From: Streptomyces parvulus
Lineage (GTDB): Bacteria; Actinomycetota; Actinomycetes; Streptomycetales; Streptomycetaceae
Direction: 5' to 3'
NCBI RefSeq assembly: GCF_014648855.1
Contig: NZ_BMRX01000005.1
Coordinates: 1-64,000 of the forward strand
Length of the DNA: 64,000 nucleotides
The notes under the pieces were generated by a model. The model searched no databases and was not told where the DNA came from. It worked only from the letters and a program-made list of their open reading frames with translations. Made by a program: the position numbers and the translations under genes. Every line of letters begins with the position of its first letter. Position 1 is the stretch's first letter. This document shows positions 37,456-48,235 of this stretch, one piece after another.

Positions 37456-40026
37456 GTGCCCGGTGAGAATCTGTCCCGCGACGAGGCCCGGGAGCGGGCC
37501 GCCCTGCTGTCCGTCGACGGGTACGAGGTGTCCCTCGACGTGCGCTCGGCCGTCGGCGACGCGGAGGGCGAGGGCCCGCGCACCTTCCGTTCGGTCACCA
37601 CGATCCGCTTCCGCTGCAACGAGCCCGGCGCGAGCAGCTTCGCCGACCTGGTCGCCCCGAGCGTCACCGCGCTCTCCCTCAACGGCCGCGACCTGGACCC
37701 GAGCGAGGTCTTCGACGGCACCCGGATCGCCCTGGAGGACCTGGCCGCCGACAACGAGCTGGTAGTCGACGCCCGGTGCGCCTACTCCCGCACCGGTGAG
37801 GGCCTGCACCGCTTCGTCGACCCCGAGGACGGCGAGGTGTACCTGTACACGCAGTACGAGCCGGCCGACTCCCGCCGGGTCTTCGCCAACTTCGAGCAGC
37901 CGGACCTGAAGGCGCCGTACCGCTTCGAGGTGCGGGCGCCCGAGGAGTGGACGGTGTGGTCCAACGGCGCGGGGGAACGGGCCGACGGGGTGTGGCGGTT
38001 CGCGGAGACGAAGCCGATCTCGACGTACATCACCTGCGTCGTCGCGGGCCCGTACCACTACGTGACGGACTCCTACGAGCGGACCCTGGCGGACGGCACC
38101 CGGCTTCAGATCCCGCTCGGGGCCATGTGCCGCAAGGGGCTCGCCCCGCACTTCGACGCCGACGACGTCTTCCTGATCACCAAGCAGGGCCTGGACTTCT
38201 TCCACGACCGCTTCGACTACCCGTACCCCTTCGGCAAGTACGACCAGGCCTTCGTGCCCGAGTACAACCTCGGCGCGATGGAGAACCCGGGCCTGGTGAC
38301 CTTCCGGGAGGAGTACATCTTCCGCGGGAAGGTGACGCAGGCGTCCTACGAGGGCCGCGCCAACACGATCCTGCACGAGATGGCGCACATGTGGTTCGGC
38401 GACCTGGTCACCATGGAGTGGTGGGACGACCTGTGGCTGAAGGAGTCCTTCGCGGACTTCATGGGCGCGTTCGCCAACGTCGGCGCGACCCGCTTCGAGA
38501 ACGCCTGGATCACCTTCGCCAACCGCCGCAAGGCCTGGGCCTACCGCGCCGACCAGCTCCCCTCCACGCACCCGGTCACGGCGGACATCCGCGACCTGGA
38601 GGACGCCAAGCTCAACTTCGACGGCATCACGTACGCCAAGGGCGCCTCGGTGCTCAAGCAGCTGGTGGCCTACGCGGGCCAGGACGCCTTCCTGGAGGGC
38701 GCGCGCCGGTACTTCAAGCGGCACGCGTACGGCAACACGCGGCTGGGTGATCTGCTGTCGGTCCTCGAGGAGACCAGCGGGCGGGACATGGCGGCCTGGG
38801 CCCGCTCCTGGCTCCAGACGGCTGGCGTCAACTCGCTGACCCCGCAGGTGCTGCTGAGCCCCGAGGGCCGCGTCGACGAGCTGGCCGTCGTGCAGGAGGC
38901 GGCGGAGTCGCACCCCGAACTGCGCCCGCACCGCGTCGCGGTGGGCCTGTACCGCCGTACCCCGCAGGGCGCCCTCGAGCGGTACGCGCGCGCCGAGGCG
39001 GACGTCGAGGGGCCGCGCACGGTCGTCACCGAGCTGGCCGGCGCGGAGGCGCCCGAGCTGGTCCTGGTCAACGACGACGACCTGACGTACTGCAAGACCC
39101 GCTTCGACGAGACCTCGCTGGCCACCCTTCGGGAGCACCTGGGCGCGCTGACGGACCCGCTGGCCCGGGCCCTGTGCTGGTCGGCGCTGTGGAACATGAC
39201 GCGGGACGCGCTGCTGCCGGCCCGGGACTTCATCGCTCTGGTGCTGCGGTTCGCGGGGCGCGAGTCCGGCATCGGTGTGCTCCAGATGCTGCACGCCTGG
39301 GCGGAGTCGGCGCTGGTGCACTACGCGGCCCCCGAGTGGCGGGCGACCGGCGCCCGGCTGCTCGGCGAGGGCGCGCTGCGGGAGCTGCGGGACGCGGCGC
39401 CGGGCGGCGAGCAGCAGCTCGCGTGGGCGCGGTTCCTCGCGGCGGTGGCGTCCGGCGAGGCCGAACTGCGCCTGCTGCGCAGGCTGCTGGACGGCACCGA
39501 GAAGATCGAGGGCCTGGACGTCGACCAGGAGCTGCGCTGGGCCTTCCTCGCCCCGCTCGCGGCGCACGGCGCGGCGGACGAGGCGGTGCTGGCCGCCGAG
39601 CTGGCCCGCGACGACACCGCCTCCGGCAAGCGCCACCAGGTGCGCTGCCTGGCCGCCCGCCCGTCGGCGGCGGTGAAGGCGCAGGCCTGGGCGCAGGTCG
39701 TGGAGTCGGACGCGCTGTCCAACGCGCTGGTGGAGGCGACCATCGCGGGCTTCGCGCAGCCCTCGCAGCGGGAGCTGCTCGCGCCGTACTCGGAGAAGTA
39801 CTTCGCGGCGATCGAGCGGGTGTGGGCCGACCGGTCCATCCAGATCGGGATGGACGTGGTGCGGGGACTGTTCCCGTCCTTCATGGACTCCCCGGCCACG
39901 CTGGAGGCGACGGACGCGTGGCTGTCCGCGCACGAGGACGCGGCGCCGGCACTGCGCCGCCTGGTCCTGGAGGCACGGGACGACCTGGCGCGGGCGCTGC
40001 GGGGGCAGGCGTGTGACAGGGGGTGA
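37456..40026 (+). CDS. M1-family aminopeptidase (PepN paralogue 1)
   Basis: An 856-residue zinc metallopeptidase removing N-terminal residues from peptides. Substrate-recognition motif GAMENPGLVTF, then zinc ligands His307-E-M-A-His311 and Glu330 (LKESFAD). The last 450 residues form the beta-sandwich and helical ERAP-like C-terminal domain. Compared with the second copy at 48236-50812 it has GAMENPG for GAMENAG and LKESFAD for LNESFAT, so its specificity may differ. GTG start at 37456 with GAGGGAG ten bases upstream. Ends at a small hairpin. Confidence 0.92.
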   Translation: MPGENLSRDEARERAALLSVDGYEVSLDVRSAVGDAEGEGPRTFRSVTTIRFRCNEPGASSFADLVAPSVTALSLNGRDLDPSEVFDGTRIALEDLAADNELVVDARCAYSRTGEGLHRFVDPEDGEVYLYTQYEPADSRRVFANFEQPDLKAPYRFEVRAPEEWTVWSNGAGERADGVWRFAETKPISTYITCVVAGPYHYVTDSYERTLADGTRLQIPLGAMCRKGLAPHFDADDVFLITKQGLDFFHDRFDYPYPFGKYDQAFVPEYNLGAMENPGLVTFREEYIFRGKVTQASYEGRANTILHEMAHMWFGDLVTMEWWDDLWLKESFADFMGAFANVGATRFENAWITFANRRKAWAYRADQLPSTHPVTADIRDLEDAKLNFDGITYAKGASVLKQLVAYAGQDAFLEGARRYFKRHAYGNTRLGDLLSVLEETSGRDMAAWARSWLQTAGVNSLTPQVLLSPEGRVDELAVVQEAAESHPELRPHRVAVGLYRRTPQGALERYARAEADVEGPRTVVTELAGAEAPELVLVNDDDLTYCKTRFDETSLATLREHLGALTDPLARALCWSALWNMTRDALLPARDFIALVLRFAGRESGIGVLQMLHAWAESALVHYAAPEWRATGARLLGEGALRELRDAAPGGEQQLAWARFLAAVASGEAELRLLRRLLDGTEKIEGLDVDQELRWAFLAPLAAHGAADEAVLAAELARDDTASGKRHQVRCLAARPSAAVKAQAWAQVVESDALSNALVEATIAGFAQPSQRELLAPYSEKYFAAIERVWADRSIQIGMDVVRGLFPSFMDSPATLEATDAWLSAHEDAAPALRRLVLEARDDLARALRGQACDRG

Positions 40027-40027
40027 G

Positions 40028-40043
40028 GTGCCTCTTGAGGCAC
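40028..40043 (+). terminator. Small hairpin after the first aminopeptidase gene
   Basis: GTGCCTC-TT-GAGGCAC, a perfect palindrome directly after the stop; the two-base centre means a shortened real stem. Confidence 0.5.
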
Positions 40044-40105
40044 TGATCTCTGGCCAATGATTTGGCGCTCCGTCATCGTTACGGAATCCGGTCAGCGGCA
40101 GCCGT

Positions 40106-40139
40106 AACCCCTGGACCGCACCTCGGCGGACCAGGGGTT
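40106..40139 (+). terminator. Second hairpin with T-run after the aminopeptidase gene
   Basis: AACCCCTGG pairs with CCAGGGGTT across a 16-base loop and is followed by TT, a plausible second terminator. Confidence 0.55.
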
Positions 40140-40242
40140 TTCGGCATCCGAACACCCGTCCTTTAGGACGGGCTTGTCCTGGTTCGGCGATGAGCGTGTA
40201 ACAGGGGTTAAGGGAGGGATCGGGCGCGGGAAACCCCGGGGC

Positions 40243-41307
40243 ATGACGCACAACACCCCGCTCTCCCCCCGCCCCCTGCACGACCTGGCGCACGGCCGGC
40301 GCCGGCTGATGACGGCCGCCCAGCTCCGGGCGCACGGCGTCTCCGCCGCCGAGGCCAACGAGCGGTGCCGGCCCGGCGGACCCTGGCGCCGGCTGCTGCC
40401 GAACGTGGTCCTGCTCCACCCGGGCCCGCCGACCGGCGACGAGCGCCTGCACGCGGTGCTGCTCTACGCCGCGCGGGAGCGCACGGCCGGCGCCGTCCCC
40501 GGCGTCACCGCCGCCGTGCCCCTCCAGCCGGGCGGCGAGCACCCGCCCGCCCCCGCCTACGCGGAGGCGATGATCACGGGGCTGGCCGCGCTGACCCTGC
40601 ACGGCGTCTCGGCCGCTCCACCGCTGCCGTCCCTGGAGGTCATCGACGTGCTGGTGCCGCGGCTGCGCCGGCTGCGGTCGACGGGGTGCGCGCGCATCGT
40701 CCGCACGGCCGCGCTGCCCACGCCGCAGGAGGTCACCGGGGTGCCGGTGGCGCCGGTGGCGCGGGCGCTGGCCGACGCGGTGGCGGAGCCGACGGACGCG
40801 GAGGCGGTGCGGCGGCTGCTGACCGAGGCGGTGCGCGGCGGGCACTGCGAACCGGCCGCGGTGGTGCGGGAGCTGAACCGGGCGCGGCTGCTGAGCCGGC
40901 CGCACGTGGTGGACGCGGTGGACTCGCTGGTCGCCGAGGGGCGGGCGCTGGCCGAGCAGCGCCTGTACCGGATGGTGCGGGAGCACGGCCTGCCCGAGCC
41001 GGTCTGGAACGTCGACCTGCGCCTGCCCGGCGGCCCCCACCTGGGCGGTGTCGACGCGTTCTGGCCGGACCAGGGGGTGGCCCTGGAGCTGGACACCCGC
41101 GCCCACCGGCAGCAGGAGGACGACGCGGTGTGGGCGGAACATGTGCGCAAGCGGGAGCACTTGGAGCGGCTGGGTATTACGGTCGTGCACCTCACCCCGC
41201 GCAAACTGCGGGACTCGCCGGAGCATCAGGCGACCGTCGTACGGACGGCGTTGATGGCGGCGGCGGACAGGGAACCCGCCGCCTATGTCGTGGTGCTGCC
41301 CCGGTAG
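40243..41307 (+). CDS. AbiEi-antitoxin-like protein with endonuclease-fold C-terminus
   Basis: A 354-residue soluble protein. Residues 1-60 (MTAAQLRAHGVSAAEANERC, GPWRRLLPNVVLLHPGPPT) resemble the winged-helix domain of AbiEi-type antitoxins. The C-terminal 100 residues (GGVDAFWPDQGVALELDTRA, VRKREHLERLGITVVHLTPR) look like the DUF559/Vsr-type PD-(D/E)XK fold, with D in VDAFW and E in LELD as the acidic pair. No AbiEii toxin adjoins. Proteins of this layout are frequent and often orphan in Streptomyces; a defence or DNA-repair role is possible but unproved. Start at ATG 40243. Confidence 0.72.
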   Translation: MTHNTPLSPRPLHDLAHGRRRLMTAAQLRAHGVSAAEANERCRPGGPWRRLLPNVVLLHPGPPTGDERLHAVLLYAARERTAGAVPGVTAAVPLQPGGEHPPAPAYAEAMITGLAALTLHGVSAAPPLPSLEVIDVLVPRLRRLRSTGCARIVRTAALPTPQEVTGVPVAPVARALADAVAEPTDAEAVRRLLTEAVRGGHCEPAAVVRELNRARLLSRPHVVDAVDSLVAEGRALAEQRLYRMVREHGLPEPVWNVDLRLPGGPHLGGVDAFWPDQGVALELDTRAHRQQEDDAVWAEHVRKREHLERLGITVVHLTPRKLRDSPEHQATVVRTALMAAADREPAAYVVVLPR

Positions 41308-41335
41308 TGACGAAGGGGCGGGCACCAGGAGGGGA

Positions 41336-41375
41336 GAGGAGGGGCCGCGGGGCACGACGCCCGCGGCCCCTCCTC
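41336..41375 (+). terminator. Terminator of the AbiEi-like gene
   Basis: Sixteen perfect pairs (left arm GAGGAGGGGCCGCGGG) around an eight-base loop, 30 bases after the stop. Confidence 0.85.
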
Positions 41376-41408
41376 ATGCCGTCGGGATGCCGTCGGGATG
41401 CCGTCGGG
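41376..41408. repeat. Three tandem copies of an 11-bp repeat
   Basis: ATGCCGTCGGG three times without interruption, immediately after the terminator. The remaining 41409-41659 has no gene; it must hold the subtilase promoter, but no hexamers are clear. Confidence 0.8.
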
Positions 41409-41659
41409 CCCCGCCGAGGCCGACCCGGCGCCCACCGCGGCGGCGGGCCTCCCGGGAATGTCATGACCCGCCCCTTGTGTCCCTGATGGCGCATGGCGGA
41501 AGTACGCCATGACTCCTTCCCGTCCCGGACAACTCTCCCCAAACAGTTATCCCTTGCGTAAAGCTGAGCGGTCGTCCGGGATCGGATTCCGGACTGCCGC
41601 GGTCGGGGCCGGTCTGCCCCGGTCGTTCCCGCACGTTCCTTTACCTACAAGGGATGCTG

Positions 41660-44600
41660 ATGACCCACACCCCCCAGCGCGAACCGATACCGGGCAGGAG
41701 ACGCGCGGCCCGCATCGCCGTGGCCGCGGGCCTCGTCGCCGCGCTCGCCGCGGCCGGGCCGGTGCCCGCCGCCCTCGCCGCCGACGGCCCGGCGGCCGCT
41801 CCGCCCACCGACGCCGCCGTCAAGTCCGCGCCCGACAAGCTCGGTTCGGACGACGCGGACCGGCTGGCCGAGGCGAAGGCGGACGGCGAGAAGAACGTCA
41901 CGATGATGGTCGCCACCGCGCCGGGCGGGACCGAGCGGGTGGCGAAGGACCTGGACGCGGTCCCCGGCGGCAGCGTCGGGCGGACCTACGACGAGCTGGG
42001 CTACGTCCGCGCCACCGTCCCCACCGCCCAGGCTGACGCGGCCATCGCCGCCGCCGCGAAGCTCTCCTCCGTGCACGGCATCGACCTGCGCGCGGAGATC
42101 CCGCTGGACGACCCGACGCCGAGCGCGGACCGGGCGAAGGGCGCCGAGCACCACAAGGGCCGCTCCTACCCGGCGCCGGACCGCCGCACCCCCGCCGAGA
42201 ACCCGTACAACCCGTCGTTCGAGACGGGCGCCGTCGACTTCGTGGAGAAGTACCCGAAGGCGGACGGCCGCGGCGTCACCATCGGCATCCTGGACTCGGG
42301 CGTGGACCTCGGGCACCCGGCGCTGCGGACCACCACCACCGGCGAGCGCAAGATCGTGGACTGGGTCACCGCCACCGACCCGGTCGTCGACGGCGACCGC
42401 ACCTGGCGGCCCATGACCACCTCGGTCTCCGGCCCCACCTTCACCTACGGCGGCAAGACCTGGACGGCTCCCGCGGGCTCGTACCGGGTCAGCACCTTCC
42501 TGGAGTCGTACACCGCCGGCGGCGACGCGGCCGGCGACGCCAACCGGGACGGCGACACCACCGACTCCTGGGGCGTCCTGTACGACGCGAACGCCGGCAC
42601 GGTCCGCGTCGACCTGAACGGCAACCACGACTTCGCCGACGACACCCCGATGAAGCCCTACAAGGACGGCTTCCAGGTCGGGTACTTCGGCACGGACAAC
42701 CCGAAGACGGACGTGGCCGAGCGCCAGCCGTTCGTGGTCGAGATCCGCAAGGACGTCGTCGTCGACGGCGCGGGCACCAAGGCCGACTTCGTCAACATCG
42801 GCGTCATCGAGTCCGAGCACGGCACGCACGTGGCCGGACTCACCGCCGCCAACGGCCTGTTCGGCGGCCGGATGGACGGTGCGGCGCCCGGCGCGAAGAT
42901 CGTCTCCTCGCGCGCCTGCACCTGGAGCGGCGGCTGCACCAACGTCGCGCTCACCGAGGGCATGATCGATCTGGTGGCCAACCGCGGCGTCGACATCGTC
43001 AACATGTCGATCGGCGGCCTGCCCGCGCTCAACGACGGCAACAACGCGCGCGCCGCCATCTACACCCGGCTCATCGACGAGTACGGCGTCCAGCTCGTCA
43101 TCTCGGCGGGCAACTCGGGCCCCGGCGCCAACACCATCGGCGACCCCGGCCTCGCCGACAAGGTGATCTCCGTGGGCGCGTCCATCTCCCGCGAGACCTG
43201 GGCCGCCAACTACGGCTCCCAGGTGCGCACCGAGTACGCGATGATGCCGTTCTCCTCGCGCGGCCCGCGTGAGGACGGCGGGTTCACGCCGACGCTGACC
43301 GCGCCCGGCGCCGCGGTCAACACCATCCAGACCTGGATGCCCGGCGCGCCGGTCCCGGAGGCGGGCTACGCCCTGCCGGCCGGCTACGGCATGCTCCAGG
43401 GCACCTCGATGGCCTCCCCCCAGGCCGCCGGCGCCTCCGCCCTGCTGCTGTCCGCCGCGAAGCAGGCCCGCCTGGACCTCACGCCGGCGAAGCTGCGCAC
43501 GGCGCTGACCTCGACCGCCGACCACATCAGCGGTGTGCAGGCGTACGAGGAGGGCGCGGGGCTGATCAACGTCCCGGACGCCTGGCGCGCGATCCGCGAG
43601 GGCGCCACCGCCCACGAGTACACCGTCCAGGCCCCGGTCGACACCGCGATCGACCAGTTCCTGAAGACCCCGGGCAAGGGCACCGGACTCTACGACCGCG
43701 AGGGCGGCCTGAAGGCCGGCGAGCGCAGGACGTACGAGATCACGCTCACCCGCACCACCGGATCCGACCGGGCGGTCCGGCACGAGCTGGAGTTCGAGAA
43801 CAACGCCGGGCGCACCTTCCGGATCGTCGGACCCGACGAGGTGCGGCTGCCGCTGAACGAGCCGGTGACCGTCAAGGTCGAGGCCCGGCCCGGGTCCGCC
43901 GGGCTCAAGAGCGCCATCCTGGAGGTCGACGACCCCCGCACCGAGGGCGTCGACAAGCAGGTCCTCACCACGGTCGTGGTCTCGGCGCCGCTGAAGTACG
44001 ACGTCTCCGCCAAGGGCTCCGTGCAGCGCAACGCCACCACGTCCTACTTCGTGACCGTCCCCGAGGGCGCGAAGACGCTGGAGGTGGCGATGAGCGGGCT
44101 GAAGGACGGGAGCCAGACCCGGTTCATCGCCATCCACCCGTACGGCGTCCCGGTCGACAACACCTCCACGCCGTACTGCTACAACAACTACCTCGACGGC
44201 AACGGCTGCCGGCCCGACGTGCGCGCGTACGCCGATCCGCAGCCCGGCGTCTGGGAGATCGAGGTCGAGTCGCGGCGCACCTCGCCGCTGCTGGACAACC
44301 CGTACAAGCTGGACGTCACCGTCCTCGGCGCCGTCTTCGACCCGGAGACGGTAACCGTGCCCGAGGCGAAGGCCGGCACGCCGTCCGACGTCTCCTGGAA
44401 GGTGACCAACCGCTTCGCCCCGCTGGAGGGCAGACTGACCGGCGGCCCGCTCGGCTCGTCCGAGACGTCCCGTCCGTCCATCGCCCAGGGCGGGACGGCC
44501 ACCTCCACGGTCGAGGTGCCCGAGGGCGCCGACTCGCTGGACGTCGCCATCGGCGGGGTCTCCGACGCCGCCGCCGACCTGGACCTGACGGTCTACGGCG

Positions 44601-44956
44601 CGGACGGCGCCGTGGTCGGCCAGTCCGCCGACGGCGACTCCGAGGAGTCCGTCTCCGTCGCGAAGCCGGCCGCCGGCACGTACACCGTCGAGGTCGCCGG
44701 CTACTCGGTGCCCTCGGGCAGCACGGAGTACGACTACCGGGACGTGTTCTTCGCCGCGACGCTCGGCTCGGTCACCGTGGACGACGGCGCCTCGGTGCGG
44801 CTCGGCACGGGCGCCTCGGCGACGGTCACCGCCCAGGTGACGGCGCTGGCCGCCGCCCCGGAGGGCCGTGAGTTCTTCGGCCGGGTCCAGCTGGTCAACG
44901 CCCACGGCACGGCCGCGGGCCTCGGCAGCGTGCGGATCGGGAAGGTCGTGCCGTAG
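41660..44956 (+). CDS. Secreted subtilisin-like serine peptidase (S8 family)
   Basis: A 1098-residue secreted protease. Basic signal peptide (GRRRAARIAVAAGLVAALAA, cleaved about residue 41 after ALA), a propeptide domain to about 150 (MMVATAPGGTERVAKDLDAV), then the S8 catalytic domain with Asp212 (GILDSGVD), His387 (EHGTHVAGL), the oxyanion Asn in SAGNSGPG, and Ser583 (GTSMASPQAAG). The D-to-H distance is unusually long (175 residues) because of an insertion, as in tripeptidyl-peptidase/kumamolisin-like actinobacterial subtilases. The last 450 residues are beta-sandwich domains. The start at 41660 follows AAGGGA; an ATG two codons earlier overlaps that site. Confidence 0.92.
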   Translation: MTHTPQREPIPGRRRAARIAVAAGLVAALAAAGPVPAALAADGPAAAPPTDAAVKSAPDKLGSDDADRLAEAKADGEKNVTMMVATAPGGTERVAKDLDAVPGGSVGRTYDELGYVRATVPTAQADAAIAAAAKLSSVHGIDLRAEIPLDDPTPSADRAKGAEHHKGRSYPAPDRRTPAENPYNPSFETGAVDFVEKYPKADGRGVTIGILDSGVDLGHPALRTTTTGERKIVDWVTATDPVVDGDRTWRPMTTSVSGPTFTYGGKTWTAPAGSYRVSTFLESYTAGGDAAGDANRDGDTTDSWGVLYDANAGTVRVDLNGNHDFADDTPMKPYKDGFQVGYFGTDNPKTDVAERQPFVVEIRKDVVVDGAGTKADFVNIGVIESEHGTHVAGLTAANGLFGGRMDGAAPGAKIVSSRACTWSGGCTNVALTEGMIDLVANRGVDIVNMSIGGLPALNDGNNARAAIYTRLIDEYGVQLVISAGNSGPGANTIGDPGLADKVISVGASISRETWAANYGSQVRTEYAMMPFSSRGPREDGGFTPTLTAPGAAVNTIQTWMPGAPVPEAGYALPAGYGMLQGTSMASPQAAGASALLLSAAKQARLDLTPAKLRTALTSTADHISGVQAYEEGAGLINVPDAWRAIREGATAHEYTVQAPVDTAIDQFLKTPGKGTGLYDREGGLKAGERRTYEITLTRTTGSDRAVRHELEFENNAGRTFRIVGPDEVRLPLNEPVTVKVEARPGSAGLKSAILEVDDPRTEGVDKQVLTTVVVSAPLKYDVSAKGSVQRNATTSYFVTVPEGAKTLEVAMSGLKDGSQTRFIAIHPYGVPVDNTSTPYCYNNYLDGNGCRPDVRAYADPQPGVWEIEVESRRTSPLLDNPYKLDVTVLGAVFDPETVTVPEAKAGTPSDVSWKVTNRFAPLEGRLTGGPLGSSETSRPSIAQGGTATSTVEVPEGADSLDVAIGGVSDAAADLDLTVYGADGAVVGQSADGDSEESVSVAKPAAGTYTVEVAGYSVPSGSTEYDYRDVFFAATLGSVTVDDGASVRLGTGASATVTAQVTALAAAPEGREFFGRVQLVNAHGTAAGLGSVRIGKVVP

Positions 44957-44974
44957 TCCGGTGCGGCAGGCGAC

Positions 44975-45004
44975 GGGCGGGCGCTCCTTCGGCGGTGCCC
45001 GCCC
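44975..45004 (+). terminator. Terminator of the subtilase gene
   Basis: GGGCGGGC pairs with GCCCGCCC across a 14-base loop and is followed by TTT. Confidence 0.7.
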
Positions 45005-45041
45005 TTTCGCCGTCCCGGGGGCCTGCCGGGGCCCTGCCGGG

Positions 45042-45800
45042 TCAGTCGCAGGTCAGGGTGCGGGACTCGGCGAGGGACGCCCTGATCACGGCGGCTTCGG
45101 CGGCGACGGCCCGGCGGCCGGTGATCACGGTGTCCGGGGTGTCCCCGTACCGGGGGATGCCGATGAGCACGCGGTCGCCCCGGGCGAGGCGTGCGGTGGC
45201 GTCGTCCAGTACGAAGGTGACCGGTTCGCCGCCCCGCTCCCCCGGTCCGTCCGCCTTGTAGGCGCGGGTGACGTCCAGGGTGATCCGGTGCCGCCCGGTG
45301 CCCGGCACGGATTCGGCGCCGGTCACCGTGCCCTCGGCCACCAGCCGGGCGCAGGCGAGGTAGCGGGGGCTGCCGAAGGCGACGCCGGACGCCGCGGAGC
45401 CCGCCCCCTCGTCGCCCGCCACGCCCTTGCCGGCCGCGTCGTCAAAGGCCCCGCCCCCGCCCTGCGCCCCCAGCCAGCCGAGGCCCGCCACCAGCGCGCC
45501 CGCGCAGGCCACCGCGAGAGCACCGAGGGCCGGGGCGAGGAAGCGCCGGCGCGGACGGGCGGGGGGCGCCTGCCGGGCCCGGAGCCCGGGGGGCGGGTCG
45601 GACAGCGCCGTGCCGATGAGCCCCAGCTGTTCCCGCAGCAGCGCCACGTCGGCCGCCGCGGACCCGTACGCGCGCCGGTCCCCGGAGTCCGCGTCCGGCG
45701 GCAGCGTCTCGCCGGTGATCGCCGCCATCAGCGCGTCGTACCCGCCGCCGGCGTCGCCGCCGTGCCCCGCGTACCCCTCGGGGTGTTCCTCGGCGGCCAT
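45042..45800 (-). CDS. Single-span membrane partner of the ECF sigma factor (putative anti-sigma)
   Basis: A 252-residue protein: a soluble N-terminus of about 85 residues with an Arg/Pro-rich end, one membrane helix (FLAPALGALAVACAGALVAG, about 88-110), and an extracytoplasmic domain of about 140 residues ending SLAESRTLTCD. It starts one base after the sigma-factor stop, so translation is coupled and an anti-sigma role is the natural inference. The usual HxxxCxxC zinc motif of ZAS anti-sigma factors is absent. The ATG at 45798-45800 is preceded by GAG close by, within the sigma gene. Confidence 0.75.
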   Translation of the reverse strand: MAAEEHPEGYAGHGGDAGGGYDALMAAITGETLPPDADSGDRRAYGSAAADVALLREQLGLIGTALSDPPPGLRARQAPPARPRRRFLAPALGALAVACAGALVAGLGWLGAQGGGGAFDDAAGKGVAGDEGAGSAASGVAFGSPRYLACARLVAEGTVTGAESVPGTGRHRITLDVTRAYKADGPGERGGEPVTFVLDDATARLARGDRVLIGIPRYGDTPDTVITGRRAVAAEAAVIRASLAESRTLTCD

Positions 45801-45801
45801 C

Positions 45802-46332
45802 TCACACCACCTCGTCCTCGTGCAGGCGGGCCCGCAGTGCCCGTACCGCCGTGTGCAGCCTGCTCTTGACCGTGCCCTCGGGGATGCCCAGCTCCTCCGC
45901 GATGCCGCGCACCGGCAGGTCGGCGAAGAAGCGCAGTACGACCACCTGACGCTGGATGTCGGGCAGCTCGTCGAGACCCTGGGCGACGGCCAGCGAGAGC
46001 ACGCTGGTCTCCTCGCCGGAGGGGTGCTCGGCCTGGCGCAGCGCGGCCAGGCGCTCCCCCAGCCGGTCCTGGCGGCGCCGGGCGCGGTGCCAGTCCATGG
46101 CCAGGTTGGAGGCGACGACCGCCGCCCAGGCCGACACGTCGCGCGGCGCCTCCCGGCCGCTCGCCGTCCGCTCCAGCAGCCGCAGGCGGACCTGCTGCAC
46201 CCCGTCCGGCAGGTCGGCCTGCGGCACGCCGCCGAGCGCGAGCACCGCCCGCACCCGGCGCTCCTGAGCCGCGTTCAGCGGGTCGCCGCGTCCGGCGTCC
46301 CCCTGCCCGCGGCGGATCCTTCCGCGCAGCAC
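45802..46332 (-). CDS. ECF-family RNA polymerase sigma factor
   Basis: A 176-residue sigma-70 factor. Region 2 is seen in AWAAVVASNLAMDWHRARRR and region 4 in LPDIQRQVVVLRFFADLPVRGIAEELGIPEGTVKSRLHTA, a standard helix-turn-helix. Two GTG starts compete: 46336-46338 lies directly on the GGAGG, so 46330-46332 (seven bases from it) is preferred. Followed by its membrane partner gene. A canonical ECF promoter precedes it, implying autoregulation. The signal and regulon are unknown. Confidence 0.88.
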   Translation of the reverse strand: MLRGRIRRGQGDAGRGDPLNAAQERRVRAVLALGGVPQADLPDGVQQVRLRLLERTASGREAPRDVSAWAAVVASNLAMDWHRARRRQDRLGERLAALRQAEHPSGEETSVLSLAVAQGLDELPDIQRQVVVLRFFADLPVRGIAEELGIPEGTVKSRLHTAVRALRARLHEDEVV

Positions 46333-46373
46333 CGCCACCCCTCCCCCGGGCCCTGTCCCCGCGTCCCCCCTAT

Positions 46374-48123
<1,750 letters not shown>

Positions 48124-48235
48124 GGCCCCAGGCTCGCTCCCGCCCGGCCGGTCCACCGGCGGTAAATGGACATCGCGTTCCGTGCGGGCCACGTGGAAGG
48201 ATGGCGCAACCGACACATAACGAGGAGATGACCGC

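Noticed and set aside
37393..41355. Minus-strand 1320-codon open frame opposite the first aminopeptidase
   Set aside because: Arg/His/Leu/Gln-rich shadow of the aminopeptidase and AbiEi-like genes; spans intergenic terminators.
41645..44905. Minus-strand 1086-codon open frame opposite the subtilase
   Set aside because: Shadow with biased composition; the plus strand has the complete catalytic triad.
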